63,321 nt of DNA. It comes from Paenibacillus sp. Marseille-Q4541. Its GTDB lineage: Bacteria; Bacillota; Bacilli; Paenibacillales; Paenibacillaceae. The stretch is taken from NCBI RefSeq assembly GCF_018310695.1, contig NZ_JAGXCY010000029.1, forward strand, positions 1 through 63,321. Direction: 5' to 3'. Within the stretch, counting starts at the first letter, position 1. Each line of letters starts with the position of its first letter. A program made the position numbers and the translations under genes. The notes beneath the pieces are model-generated. The model was not told the DNA's origin. It ran no database searches and saw only the letters and a list, made by a program, of their open reading frames with translations. Shown piece after piece: positions 1 through 9,420 of the stretch.

Positions 1-49
1 CGATGGTACTTGGACCGCAGGGTCCTGGGAGAGTAGGACGCCGCCAAGC
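1..49 (+). rRNA. rrf: 5S ribosomal RNA, 3' end only
   Basis: The first bases match the 3' half of Firmicute 5S rRNA: a GATGGTACTTGGACCGCAGG segment, then the GGTCCTGGGAGAGTAGGACG arm and a CCGCCAAGC end. The 5' half lies outside the window. A strong terminator follows, so this is the end of an rRNA operon reading into the window. The exact mature end (about 48-50) is estimated. Confidence 0.9.
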
Positions 50-56
50 AAAGAAG

Positions 57-87
57 AGACATTACCAATAGGTAGTGTCTTTTTTTA
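57..87 (+). terminator. rRNA operon terminator
   Basis: AGACATTACC pairs perfectly with GGTAGTGTCT across an AATA loop and is followed by seven or more T. It sits 8 bases after the 5S end, as expected for the end of an rrn operon. Confidence 0.9.
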
Positions 88-353
88 TTTTTATAGTTCA
101 CTTAGTATTCAATCTGTGTTACTCATAAATTCTTTTCTCTCATTCTCTCGGAAAATGATGCATTATAAAAGTACTTCATTAAACTAGTGTAGTTTCATTG
201 ACTTTTAATGGATGCTCTGACACACTCAAGCTAAGAGTGATATAAAGGAAGCTGCTGTAGGTTTTCTTCTTTTTTATTTATTTTCACATAAGAACCTAGC
301 TTTCTCTTAATTTCCTCAGGAACACAATATAATCCATAAAAAGAGGTGGAAGA
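88..353. other. Intergenic region after the rRNA operon
   Basis: AT-rich spacer between the 5S terminator and the acetyltransferase. I see no convincing gene or complete promoter. A TTGACT at about 209 has no good -10 at normal spacing. The only clear element is the AGAGGTGG ribosome site just ahead of the next gene. Confidence 0.5.
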
Positions 354-1526
354 ATGGAAATCAGACAACTTAAAGTAGATGAATATGAACAAAGCAACAG
401 CCTATCAGAATATGCCTTTCACTATACATTAACACCGGAGCAAAAAGAAGAAAGAAAAGAAAGATTTAAGCCCGAGCAGTCATGGGGTATTTATGAAGAG
501 AATGTACTGCAAGCAAAACTAACGATAGTACCATTTGAGGTGTATCTGCAAGGCAAGGTTTTACATATGGGTGGAATTGCGGGAGTAGCCACATGGCCGG
601 AAAATCGTCGTAAGGGGCATGTCTCTAAACTGCTCAAACAAGCGCTCAAAGTAATGAAGGATAAAGGACAGAGCTTATCTTTTTTACATCCCTTCTCTAT
701 TCCTTTCTATCGTAAGTATGGTTGGGAGTTGTATGCTGAATATAAGAATTATGTTATTCCTGCCAAACAATTTCCTGCTAAGGTTGAGTATCCAGGGAAA
801 ATTGTAAGAGACGTTAAAGACTTATCTGTTTTAGATGCTTTGTATCACTCTTTTGCTTGCCGTTACAACGGTACGCTTGTTCGAGATGAGGAGTGGTGGA
901 AGGAATCAGTCCTTCAAGACTTTGAACACAGTGCTGTTTATTATTCGCCTGAAGGGGAACCGCAAGGTTATGTACTTTATGAGTTAAAAGACAAAGAGCT
1001 GGTGTGTGATGAGTTTGTTTATTTGAACGAGGAAGCACGCAGCGCTTTATGGACCTTTTTTGCAAATCATGATTCTCGTATTGAGCAAGTGAAGCTTATT
1101 ATGGTGCCAGGTGATGACCAATTTCCTTATATGCTTCTAGATCCAAGAGTAACGCAAGAGACAGTGCCATATTTTATGGGGCGTATTGTCGATATGGAGT
1201 CTTTCTTACAGCAATATACATTTGAAACTGACAAGAGTTCTGAGTTGACGATTCAGATTGATGATCCTACAGCTCCTTGGAATACTGGGATATGGAGCAT
1301 CTCAATAAATGATAAGGGGCAAGCACAGGCTAAACTCCTGACTTTAGAAGAAGAGATTAATGCAGACTTGACGGGAGATATCCAGACATTTTCTGCTCTT
1401 TTTATGGGATATAAGCGCCCACAACAATTATTTAATATGAACAAGCTACAGGGGCAATCACAAAAAGTGACAGAACTTGAGAATCTCATTCCACAAGGAC
1501 AAACATTTTTGATGGATTTTTTCTAA
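354..1526 (+). CDS. GNAT N-acetyltransferase, Eis-like
   Basis: 390 residues. The N-terminal ~150 residues form a GNAT acetyl-CoA fold, with the pyrophosphate-binding loop RRKGHV at residues 85-90 after a GGIAGVAT strand. The total length and a C-terminal region of about 100 residues fit the Eis-type layout (GNAT, second GNAT-like domain, SCP2-like domain). Such enzymes acetylate amines; Eis itself acts on aminoglycosides and peptides, but the substrate here cannot be read from sequence. It is monocistronic, sits between two terminators, and starts at an ATG behind AGAGGTGG. An ordinary housekeeping acetyltransferase is equally possible. Confidence 0.8.
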   Translation: MEIRQLKVDEYEQSNSLSEYAFHYTLTPEQKEERKERFKPEQSWGIYEENVLQAKLTIVPFEVYLQGKVLHMGGIAGVATWPENRRKGHVSKLLKQALKVMKDKGQSLSFLHPFSIPFYRKYGWELYAEYKNYVIPAKQFPAKVEYPGKIVRDVKDLSVLDALYHSFACRYNGTLVRDEEWWKESVLQDFEHSAVYYSPEGEPQGYVLYELKDKELVCDEFVYLNEEARSALWTFFANHDSRIEQVKLIMVPGDDQFPYMLLDPRVTQETVPYFMGRIVDMESFLQQYTFETDKSSELTIQIDDPTAPWNTGIWSISINDKGQAQAKLLTLEEEINADLTGDIQTFSALFMGYKRPQQLFNMNKLQGQSQKVTELENLIPQGQTFLMDFF

Positions 1527-1536
1527 TCATAAAAAC

Positions 1537-1582
1537 AAAAAAACTCTTATGATCCTATGGTCAAAAGAGTTTTTTGTTTTTA
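1537..1582 (+). terminator. Intrinsic terminator after the acetyltransferase
   Basis: AAAAAACTCTT pairs with AAGAGTTTTTT around a loop of about 15 bases, followed by GTTTTT. The A-run on the left means it could also stop transcripts coming from the other side. Confidence 0.8.
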
Positions 1583-1627
1583 TGAATAATTTACAGGGAA
1601 TTGTGAAAAATGAAAAAAGGAACCTAC

Positions 1628-1680
1628 TTGAGAATTCCACATAGTGTGTTATAATGAATACAAAGTCAAAGAAAGTCAAA
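1628..1680 (+). promoter_or_regulatory. ctsR operon promoter with CtsR operator
   Basis: A sigma-A promoter is visible: TTGAGA (1628-1633), 16 bases, TATAAT (1650-1655). At 1664-1680 lies AGTCAAA-GAA-AGTCAAA, an exact direct heptad repeat of the CtsR box, placed over the expected transcription start; a partial third copy (GTCAACA) follows. Binding there would block initiation, giving autorepression of the operon until heat stress releases CtsR. The leader from here to 1940 is about 260 bases and shows nothing else I can name. Confidence 0.9.
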
Positions 1681-1940
1681 GTCAACAGAAATCAAATTTC
1701 ACTTTCTTGGTTATACTAATAATATTAGGTAGTAAGTTGATTTAGGCTATGTTATGTACTTCGCATCACAGCAAACCATGCTAAGCATGAAAGTTTAATG
1801 TGTTGTTCATAAAAGAGCACATTCATTTAGATGAATGGGGTTCGCACTCCTGATTAGATGGGTAATTTAATGGAGATGCCTCAATGAAAGATTCTAACGA
1901 ATCGGATCAACTTACGGGTTTTATACAGTGGGGGATGAGG

Positions 1941-2402
1941 ATGCGTAATATTTCTGATATTATCGAACAATATCTGAAAAATATTTTGCAGGATAGCTCT
2001 GATGGCATGATTGAAATTCAGAGGAATGATCTCGCGGATAAGTTTTCCTGTGTGCCGTCCCAGATAAACTATGTAATTAGTACCCGTTTCACTCTGGAAA
2101 AAGGTTATCTTGTAGAAAGCAAACGTGGTGGTGGCGGTTATATACGGATACAGCGAGTTGAACTTCCTGCACAGTCTGTGCTCGGTGGGCATTTCCATCA
2201 GCATATTGGCGATGAAATCAATCAGGCTTCTGCAGAAGGACTCATTTATCAGCTGGAAGAAGCAAAGTTTCTGAATTGCAGAGAGGCGGCTTTGATCAAA
2301 GCTGCCATGTCGAGAGAAGTGCTGCTTATTAAACTTCCCTATCGGGATCAAATCCGTGCTCGTATGTTAAAGGCAATGCTAATTTCGCTCCTCGGTAAGT
2401 AA
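1941..2402 (+). CDS. ctsR: CtsR, class III heat-shock repressor
   Basis: Transcriptional repressor of clp genes. The N-terminal winged-helix domain carries the conserved SQINYVISTRF segment and the glycine-rich wing ESKRGGGGYIRI, which contacts the heptad operator and acts as the heat sensor. The C-terminal helices are where McsB phosphorylates arginines and where dimers form. I chose the ATG at 1941 (MRNISDIIEQYL, 153 residues, like the 154 of B. subtilis) behind GGGGG at 1930-1934; an in-frame ATG at 1884 behind GGAGAT would add 19 residues that look unconserved. First gene of ctsR-mcsA-mcsB-clpC. Confidence 0.95.
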   Translation: MRNISDIIEQYLKNILQDSSDGMIEIQRNDLADKFSCVPSQINYVISTRFTLEKGYLVESKRGGGGYIRIQRVELPAQSVLGGHFHQHIGDEINQASAEGLIYQLEEAKFLNCREAALIKAAMSREVLLIKLPYRDQIRARMLKAMLISLLGK

Positions 2403-2454
2403 GTCTGCTAGCATTCGTTTATCCGTTAGGATTGAAATAAAGGAGGTATGCGGT

Positions 2455-2976
2455 ATGCTTTGTCAAGAATGTAATGAACGTCCTGCTACTCTTCACTTTA
2501 CGAAAATTGTGAATGGAGAGAAGACGGAATTCCATATTTGTGAAAGCTGCGCAAGAGAAAAAGGAGATCATTTGTCCGGTATCTCCAATGGGTTCTCTAT
2601 CCATGGACTCCTTTCAGGCCTTATGGATTTTGAATCCGGGAAACACAAGACTAGTGGTACACCTGCACCTGAAACGCTTCAGTGTGAAGAATGTGGGATG
2701 ACGATACAGCAGTTTAGTAAGCTTAATCGCTTTGGTTGTAGTTCTTGTTATAAATATTTCTCTAATCGTCTGGATCCGCTTCTTAAGCGCGTACATGGGA
2801 ATACTACTCATGTGGGTAAAGTCCCAGTCCGTGCTGGAGGTAAAATTCATTTAAAACGAAGAGTAGATGAGCTTAAGAAAGAACTCCAGGAACATATTAA
2901 TTTACAGGAATTCGAGTCTGCTGCTGAATTGCGTGATCAGATTCGTGAACTTGAAAAAGAAATAACCGAGGAGTAA
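2455..2976 (+). CDS. mcsA: McsA, activator of the McsB arginine kinase
   Basis: 173 residues. Two zinc-type cysteine pairs occur near the N-terminus (CQEC with CESC) and two more in the middle (CEEC with CSSC). The C-terminal ~45 residues form a UVR-type coiled helix pair (LKKELQEHINLQEFESAAEL), the element used to bind ClpC-family ATPases. McsA activates McsB and helps deliver CtsR and other targets to ClpCP. It starts at an ATG with AAAGGAGG and lies between ctsR and mcsB. Confidence 0.93.
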   Translation: MLCQECNERPATLHFTKIVNGEKTEFHICESCAREKGDHLSGISNGFSIHGLLSGLMDFESGKHKTSGTPAPETLQCEECGMTIQQFSKLNRFGCSSCYKYFSNRLDPLLKRVHGNTTHVGKVPVRAGGKIHLKRRVDELKKELQEHINLQEFESAAELRDQIRELEKEITEE

Positions 2977-3005
2977 AGTTTGGTAAAGAGCAGGAGGTAT
3001 GCACC

Positions 3006-4070
3006 ATGTCAGATATCCGGTTTACCGATAAACCACTTAGTGAATGGATGCGGAATACCGCAGCTGATTCAGAAATTGTCATTAGCAGCCGGGTAAGAGT
3101 GGCACGAAATGTGCAGAGCTTTCCATTTCCTATGTTGGCAACAGACCAACAATCGAGAGCGGTACTCGATAAGGTAACGGAAGTCCTTCAATTTGACGAT
3201 ATTCATCAGTTTGGCAATTTCCATGTACTGAACCTGGATGAACTTTCAGAGCTCGATCAGGAAATACTGGTGGAAAAACATCTCATTAGTCCGAACCTTG
3301 CAAGTGAATCAAGAAATGGTGCGGTCATTCTAAGTGAAGATGAATCGATCAGTATTATGGTGAACGAAGAGGATCATTTGCGGATTCAGTGTTTGTATCC
3401 TGGCTTTCAGGTACAGGAAGCGTGGAAACGAGCTTCAGCAATAGATGATGTTTTTGAAGCCCATATCAATTATTCTTTCGATGATCGCAGAGGATACCTC
3501 ACTAGTTGTCCAACGAACGTAGGGACTGGTCTTCGCGCCTCAGTAATGATGCATTTACCCGCTCTCGTAATGACGAAGCAGATTGGTCGAGTACTCACTG
3601 CCGTATCTCAAGTTGGTCTTGCGGTACGAGGAATTTACGGTGAAGGCAGTGAGGCGACAGGAAATCTGTTTCAAATATCGAATCAAATTACATTAGGGCA
3701 ATCCGAAGCTGAGATCATTGAAAACTTATATAGTGTTGTTTTACAAATTATCGGTCATGAGCGTAATGCAAGAGAAAGACTTATGAGGGATTCAAAACTT
3801 CGTATTGCCGATCGTGTGATGCGATCATATGGTATTCTATCTCACGCGTATATTATGGATTCCAAGGAAGCCGCTCAGCGTTTGTCTGATGTACGACTAG
3901 GTATCGATTTGGACCTGATCAAAGAAAAATCAATTGTTCAAATGAACGAGCTGAATGTGATGATACAGCCTGGGTTTCTTCAGAAGAAATTCGGAAGAAT
4001 ACTGGAAGCTGGGGAAAGAGACATGTACCGTGCACAGCTGATAAGGGATACTATTCAAGAACATCAGTAA
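3006..4070 (+). CDS. mcsB: McsB, protein arginine kinase
   Basis: 354 residues of the phosphagen-kinase fold. Visible signatures are the ATP-binding SSRVRVARN (27-35), the catalytic acidic NEED (120-123) and the active-site CPTNVGTGLRAS (168-179) with the reactive cysteine 168. McsB phosphorylates arginine side chains, marking proteins for ClpCP and inactivating CtsR. It follows mcsA by 29 bases with its own AGGAGG. All key residues of the family are present, so it should be active. Confidence 0.95.
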   Translation: MSDIRFTDKPLSEWMRNTAADSEIVISSRVRVARNVQSFPFPMLATDQQSRAVLDKVTEVLQFDDIHQFGNFHVLNLDELSELDQEILVEKHLISPNLASESRNGAVILSEDESISIMVNEEDHLRIQCLYPGFQVQEAWKRASAIDDVFEAHINYSFDDRRGYLTSCPTNVGTGLRASVMMHLPALVMTKQIGRVLTAVSQVGLAVRGIYGEGSEATGNLFQISNQITLGQSEAEIIENLYSVVLQIIGHERNARERLMRDSKLRIADRVMRSYGILSHAYIMDSKEAAQRLSDVRLGIDLDLIKEKSIVQMNELNVMIQPGFLQKKFGRILEAGERDMYRAQLIRDTIQEHQ

Positions 4071-4260
4071 AGCTCTGTTACAATATTTGTTACAACTCAA
4101 GTAACACTGGTTTAAGTAATAACCCATACCATTGTATTCTTGTCCTAACAAGAACAACAGACGTGGGATTTACCGGCATTATGTCGGCCGGGCGATATCT
4201 TGAACAGCCTGGATATATAGATAAAGGATTCATTTCTAAACTTATGGAGGTGCAGGGGAT

Positions 4261-6705
4261 ATGATGTTTGGAAGATTTACGGAACGAGCGCAGAAAGTTC
4301 TCGCTTTAGCTCAAGAAGAAGCGGTTCGTTTAGGTCATAATAACATCGGTACCGAACATATTTTGCTCGGCCTGATTCGTGAAGGTGAAGGTATTGCTGC
4401 AAAAGCACTGATCGGTCTTGGCCTTGGTCTTGAAAAAATACAGGATGAGGTAGAAACTCTCATTGGTCGTGGTCAAGAGCAACCTACCAATATTGCATAT
4501 ACGCCACGTGCGAAAAAAGTAATTGAGCTTTCAATGGATGAAGCTCGTAAGCTGGGCCATACTTACGTTGGAACAGAGCATATTTTGCTCGGTTTGATCA
4601 GAGAAGGTGAAGGGGTTGCAGCACGTGTGCTGAATAACCTCGGTATTAGCCTTAACAAAGCTCGCCAGCAAGTGTTGCAGTTGCTTGGAAGCAGTGAAGC
4701 TGTATCTAGCCATAACGGCACACAAGCAAATGTAAGCACGCCTACACTGGATAGTCTGGCTCGTGATCTTACTGCTACAGCAAAAGAAGGCAATCTCGAT
4801 CCAGTAATCGGTCGGAGTAAGGAAATTGAGCGTGTTATTCAAGTGCTCAGTCGCCGTACGAAGAACAACCCAGTTCTGATTGGTGAGCCAGGGGTAGGTA
4901 AAACCGCAATTGCGGAAGGCCTAGCTCAAAAAATTATTGCTAATGAGATTCCTGAAACGTTACGTGATAAACGTGTAATGACACTCGATATGGGCTCTGT
5001 CGTAGCAGGCACGAAATATCGTGGTGAGTTTGAGGATCGTCTCAAAAAAATTATGGATGAAATACGCCAGGCAGGCAATATTGTCCTGTTTATCGATGAG
5101 CTGCATACGCTTATTGGTGCAGGGGGAGCAGAAGGAGCTATCGATGCTTCGAATATTTTGAAACCTGCTCTTGCCCGTGGTGAACTACAATGTATTGGTG
5201 CTACTACACTGGATGAGTATCGTAAATATATTGAAAAAGATGCTGCACTTGAACGCCGTTTCCAGCCGATTAACGTAGATCAGCCATCTGTCGATGAAGC
5301 TATTCAAATCTTGCATGGATTAAGAGATCGTTACGAAGCCCATCACCGTGTGAAAATTACAGATGAGGCGATTGAACAAGCAGTAAAATTGTCCGACCGC
5401 TATATTACGGATCGTTTCCTGCCGGACAAAGCGATTGACTTGATTGACGAAGCGGGATCCAAAGTAAGACTGAACTCTTACACTGTACCGCCTAATCTCA
5501 AACAATTGGAAAACCGTCTGGATGATATCCGTAAAGAGAAAGATTCTGCGGTTCAAAGTCAGGAATTCGAAAAAGCGGCAGCACTTCGAGACACAGAGCA
5601 AAAAATTCGCGAGGAACTGGATGTTACGAAAAACCAGTGGAAAGAAAAACAAGGGCGTACAGATTCCGAAGTAACACCGGAAGATATTGCTCAAGTGGTA
5701 GCCAGCTGGACGGGAATTCCTGTTAACAAGCTGAAACAAGAAGAAACAGATCGTTTGCTAAATATGGAAGGAATTCTTCATGAACGGGTAATCGGTCAGG
5801 ACGAAGCAGTTAAAGCCGTTAGCCGGGCAATTCGCCGGGCGCGTGCGGGTCTGAAAGATCCAAAACGTCCGATGGGTTCATTTATTTTCCTTGGTCCTAC
5901 AGGTGTCGGTAAAACGGAACTTGCTCGTGCGCTTGCAGAAGCCATGTTTGGAGATGAAAATGCCGTGATCCGAATTGATATGTCGGAGTATATGGAGAAA
6001 CATTCAACCTCCAGACTTGTCGGGGCGCCTCCAGGATATGTAGGATATGAAGAGGGCGGGCAGTTGACTGAAAAAGTTCGCCGCAAACCATATTCCGTAG
6101 TTCTCTTGGATGAGATCGAGAAAGCACACCCTGAAGTATTTAACATCTTGCTTCAAGTACTTGAAGATGGACGTCTGACAGACTCTAAAGGTCGCGTTGT
6201 TGACTTCCGTAACACCCTTATTATTCTGACTTCGAATGTGGGTGCAGATGCAATCAAACGTAATTCCACTCTTGGATTTACTGCTGTTGTAGATGCAGGT
6301 GCTGAGTATGACAATATGAAAGGGAAAGTGATGGATGAACTGAAGAAGAGCTTCCGTCCTGAATTCCTGAACCGGATTGACGAACTTATTGTCTTCCATT
6401 CTCTTGAAGAGAAACATATTGGAGAGATTGTTACCCTTATGGCAGAAGAGCTTCGTAAACGTCTGCTTGAATACGATGTTGATTTCGAGCTTACCGATAA
6501 GGCAAAAGCTTTCTTGGCCAAAGAAGGGTTTGATCCTGCTTATGGGGCAAGACCTCTTCGTCGGGCTATTCAAAAGCATATTGAAGATCGTCTTTCTGAG
6601 GAACTCCTTACGGGTACTGTCACAAAAGGTGATTTCCTACTCATCGACGAAAACGATGGCGCACTTGTCGTCACAAAGAAGAGTAATGTGCCTACCAATT
6701 CTTAA
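4261..6705 (+). CDS. clpC: ClpC, AAA+ unfoldase
   Basis: 814 residues. Domain order: two Clp-N repeats (about 1-145), first AAA module with Walker A GEPGVGKT (208-215) and Walker B FIDELH, a central coiled region with a UVR-type motif (about 420-460), and a second AAA module with GPTGVGKT (545-552). It unfolds proteins for the ClpP peptidase (not in this window), with McsB or MecA as adaptors. The ATG at 4261 has GGAGGTG eight bases upstream. It ends the ctsR operon and is followed by a strong terminator. Confidence 0.97.
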   Translation: MMFGRFTERAQKVLALAQEEAVRLGHNNIGTEHILLGLIREGEGIAAKALIGLGLGLEKIQDEVETLIGRGQEQPTNIAYTPRAKKVIELSMDEARKLGHTYVGTEHILLGLIREGEGVAARVLNNLGISLNKARQQVLQLLGSSEAVSSHNGTQANVSTPTLDSLARDLTATAKEGNLDPVIGRSKEIERVIQVLSRRTKNNPVLIGEPGVGKTAIAEGLAQKIIANEIPETLRDKRVMTLDMGSVVAGTKYRGEFEDRLKKIMDEIRQAGNIVLFIDELHTLIGAGGAEGAIDASNILKPALARGELQCIGATTLDEYRKYIEKDAALERRFQPINVDQPSVDEAIQILHGLRDRYEAHHRVKITDEAIEQAVKLSDRYITDRFLPDKAIDLIDEAGSKVRLNSYTVPPNLKQLENRLDDIRKEKDSAVQSQEFEKAAALRDTEQKIREELDVTKNQWKEKQGRTDSEVTPEDIAQVVASWTGIPVNKLKQEETDRLLNMEGILHERVIGQDEAVKAVSRAIRRARAGLKDPKRPMGSFIFLGPTGVGKTELARALAEAMFGDENAVIRIDMSEYMEKHSTSRLVGAPPGYVGYEEGGQLTEKVRRKPYSVVLLDEIEKAHPEVFNILLQVLEDGRLTDSKGRVVDFRNTLIILTSNVGADAIKRNSTLGFTAVVDAGAEYDNMKGKVMDELKKSFRPEFLNRIDELIVFHSLEEKHIGEIVTLMAEELRKRLLEYDVDFELTDKAKAFLAKEGFDPAYGARPLRRAIQKHIEDRLSEELLTGTVTKGDFLLIDENDGALVVTKKSNVPTNS

Positions 6706-6722
6706 TAAATGATTTTTGAAGA

Positions 6723-6751
6723 AGCCCCCTGTTTATCAGGGGGCTTTTTTT
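6723..6751 (+). terminator. Terminator of the ctsR-clpC operon
   Basis: AGCCCCCTG and CAGGGGGCT form a perfect 9-bp stem over a TTTAT loop, followed by a run of seven T. Confidence 0.95.
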
Positions 6752-6912
6752 ATTTTTTAGTGAAAAGAACTATTCCTTATGATGTAAAGTTTGTGATTAA
6801 GCTTTACGCCAAAATGCATTCAATGTTAAACTTTTAGTAAATCCTTTTTGTTTAATTCGGTATATGTAATTCATGCTTTAAGCTTTAGAAATGTTAACTG
6901 AGGAGAAGTGTA

Positions 6913-8280
6913 GTGGCCAAAGTAAAAACGAAGTTTTATTGTACAGAATGCGGTTATGAATCGCCAAAATGGTACGGTAAATGTCCAGGTTGTCAGTCAT
7001 GGAATACCATGGTCGAGGAAACCGAAAGTATTGTGAAGACACAGGGAAGGAATTCCTCCCTTTTTGATAGTAAAGAAAAGCCGCTTCCCATCATAAATAT
7101 AGAAAGTGATCAAGAGCCGCGTATTCTTACCGGCATCCAAGAGCTCAATCGAGTTCTTGGCGGAGGGGTAGTACCAGGTTCCCTGATTCTAGTTGGTGGA
7201 GATCCGGGTATTGGTAAATCAACCCTGCTGTTGCAGACTTCTCATGCGATGACAGCTTCCGGTTTGCGTGTCTTGTATATTTCTGGAGAGGAATCGGTCA
7301 GACAGACCAAGCTGAGAGCGGATCGGCTAGAAGCATTGTCCCCCGATCTATATGTTCTTAGTGAAACCAACATGGAGCGAATTGAGGAAGCCGTAAGTCA
7401 GGTAGATCCTCACTTTTTGGTTATTGATTCTATTCAGACTGTATTTCTGCCGGAAATTACAAGTGCTCCGGGAAGTGTAGCACAGGTAAGAGAATGTACA
7501 TCACGGTTTATGCGGATTGCGAAAGGGTTAGGCATTGCAACGGTTCTGGTAGGGCATGTTACTAAAGAAGGCGCTATTGCAGGCCCGAGAATGCTGGAAC
7601 ACATGGTAGATTGTGTACTCTATTTTGAAGGAGAACGTCACCATACGTATCGTTTGCTTCGTGCGGTAAAGAATCGTTTTGGCTCCACCAATGAAATGGG
7701 GATTTTTGAGATGGGGGAAGCCGGCCTCAGAGAAGTGGCAAACCCATCAGAAATGTTCTTATCTGAGCGACCGCTAGGGGTTGCAGGTTCTACCGTTGCA
7801 GCGAGTATGGAGGGGACTCGTCCCATGCTTGTCGAGCTTCAGGCACTGATCTCGGCTACACAGTTCCCGTCACCCAGACGAATGGCTACCGGCGTTGATC
7901 ATAACCGAATGGCGCTGATTATTGCGGTTCTTGAGAAGCGACAAGGAATGTTTCTCCAAAATCAAGATGCCTATTTGAATGTGGCTGGAGGGGTGAAACT
8001 GGATGAACCGGCTATTGATTTGGCAATGGCGGTAAGTATTGCTTCCAGCTTTCGTGATTTACCAACCAAACCCTACGATGTCATTTTTGGAGAAGTAGGT
8101 TTGACCGGAGAAGTCCGTGGAGTATCCCGAGCAGAACAAAGAGCTAAAGAAGCACAGAAACTGGGGTTTAAACGGGTAATTATGCCAGAGAAGAGCTTGA
8201 AGGGATGGAAACATCCCAAAGGAATAGAACTGATCGGTATTAACACGGTCGGAGATGCACTAGCGGCTGCTTTAGATTAG
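6913..8280 (+). CDS. radA: RadA (Sms), DNA recombination ATPase
   Basis: 455 residues starting at GTG behind GAGGAG. The N-terminal zinc finger uses C10, C13, C24 and C27. A RecA-like ATPase has Walker A GDPGIGKST (96-104) and the RadA-specific KNRFG (253-257). The C-terminal third is a Lon-protease-like domain of the kind used in RadA as a DNA-binding scaffold. It promotes branch migration of recombination intermediates. It lies 13 bases before disA, the standard Firmicute pairing, and RadA is known to restrain DisA activity. Confidence 0.96.
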   Translation: MAKVKTKFYCTECGYESPKWYGKCPGCQSWNTMVEETESIVKTQGRNSSLFDSKEKPLPIINIESDQEPRILTGIQELNRVLGGGVVPGSLILVGGDPGIGKSTLLLQTSHAMTASGLRVLYISGEESVRQTKLRADRLEALSPDLYVLSETNMERIEEAVSQVDPHFLVIDSIQTVFLPEITSAPGSVAQVRECTSRFMRIAKGLGIATVLVGHVTKEGAIAGPRMLEHMVDCVLYFEGERHHTYRLLRAVKNRFGSTNEMGIFEMGEAGLREVANPSEMFLSERPLGVAGSTVAASMEGTRPMLVELQALISATQFPSPRRMATGVDHNRMALIIAVLEKRQGMFLQNQDAYLNVAGGVKLDEPAIDLAMAVSIASSFRDLPTKPYDVIFGEVGLTGEVRGVSRAEQRAKEAQKLGFKRVIMPEKSLKGWKHPKGIELIGINTVGDALAAALD

Positions 8281-8293
8281 GGGGCATTGAAAG

Positions 8294-9370
8294 ATGAAAG
8301 AATCGAGCCAACTGGATAAAATGAATGAGTTGTTACGATTGGTTGCTCCGGGAACTCCCTTCCGTGAAGGACTCGAAAACGTACTGCGTGCAAAAACCGG
8401 GGCGCTTATCGTTGTCGGTTACAGTCCTGAAGTAATGGAAGTCGTTGACGGGGGATTTTCCATCAATTGCGACTTTTCACCGAACTATTTATATGAACTT
8501 GCCAAGATGGACGGGGCTATTATCCTGAGTGAAGATTTGAAACGGATTTTGTATGCGAACACACAGCTGATTCCGGACTCCTCCATCTCTTCATCAGAAA
8601 CAGGGATTCGTCATCGGACAGCAGAACGGGTAGCGAAACAAACAGGTAAACTGGTTGTATCCATTTCGCAAAGACGGAATATCATCACACTTTACCAAGG
8701 AACGCTCCGATATGCACTGAAGGAAATTGGAGTAATTTTGACGAAAGCCAATCAGGCCATTCAAACTTTGGAAAAATACAAAGCAGTGCTAAACCAGTCC
8801 CTGACAAATTTGAGTGCATCGGAATTTGAAGAACTGGTTACGATTCCCGAAGTGGTTAACGTAATTCAGCGTGTGGAAATGGTACTGCGCATCAAGATGG
8901 AAATCAAACGATATATTAATGAGCTTGGTAATGAGGGCCGCCTTATTAACATGCAGATGGAAGAACTCGTTAGTAACACGGAAGAGGAAGCCTGGCTCTT
9001 GTATAAGGATTATGCCAAAGATAACAGCGATGAGAAAATTCGTGATATCATTAACGGCTTAAAACGATCTACAGATGATGAGCTACTGGATACACATCAT
9101 ATTGCACGTCTTCTCGGTTATGGCGCAGCGGCTGCTGCCTCTGAGGAATCAGTAGCTCCTAGAGGGTACCGTGTACTTAGCAAAATTCCAAGACTGCCTA
9201 ATGTCATTATTCATAATCTAGTCGAGGAATTTGAAAGATTGCCACACGTAATTATGGCGACGATTGAGGAGCTTGACGAGGTAGACGGTATTGGCGAGGT
9301 TCGTGCACGCACCATTAAAGATGGTTTAAAGCGTCTGCAGGAGCAGATGTTTATTGATCGACAAATGTAA
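8294..9370 (+). CDS. disA: DisA, DNA-integrity scanning diadenylate cyclase
   Basis: 358 residues (360 in B. subtilis). The N-terminal DAC domain contains the catalytic DGA (73-75) and RHRT (106-109). A helical spine follows, and the C-terminus holds a helix-hairpin-helix DNA-binding domain (EVDGIGEVRARTIKDGL). It makes c-di-AMP from two ATP and stops when it meets branched DNA, linking genome integrity to sporulation entry. Downstream partner of radA in the same transcription unit. Confidence 0.96.
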   Translation: MKESSQLDKMNELLRLVAPGTPFREGLENVLRAKTGALIVVGYSPEVMEVVDGGFSINCDFSPNYLYELAKMDGAIILSEDLKRILYANTQLIPDSSISSSETGIRHRTAERVAKQTGKLVVSISQRRNIITLYQGTLRYALKEIGVILTKANQAIQTLEKYKAVLNQSLTNLSASEFEELVTIPEVVNVIQRVEMVLRIKMEIKRYINELGNEGRLINMQMEELVSNTEEEAWLLYKDYAKDNSDEKIRDIINGLKRSTDDELLDTHHIARLLGYGAAAAASEESVAPRGYRVLSKIPRLPNVIIHNLVEEFERLPHVIMATIEELDEVDGIGEVRARTIKDGLKRLQEQMFIDRQM

Positions 9371-9420
9371 AGTTACTTAGTCTAAAAGAAAATTGTACAG
9401 TTACACTACGAGGTGACGTG

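Noticed and set aside
1884..1940. Longer ctsR start at 1884
   Set aside because: Would add 19 residues not resembling the family, whose first conserved residues are MRNISDIIEQYL; retained as an alternative because it has a fair ribosome site.
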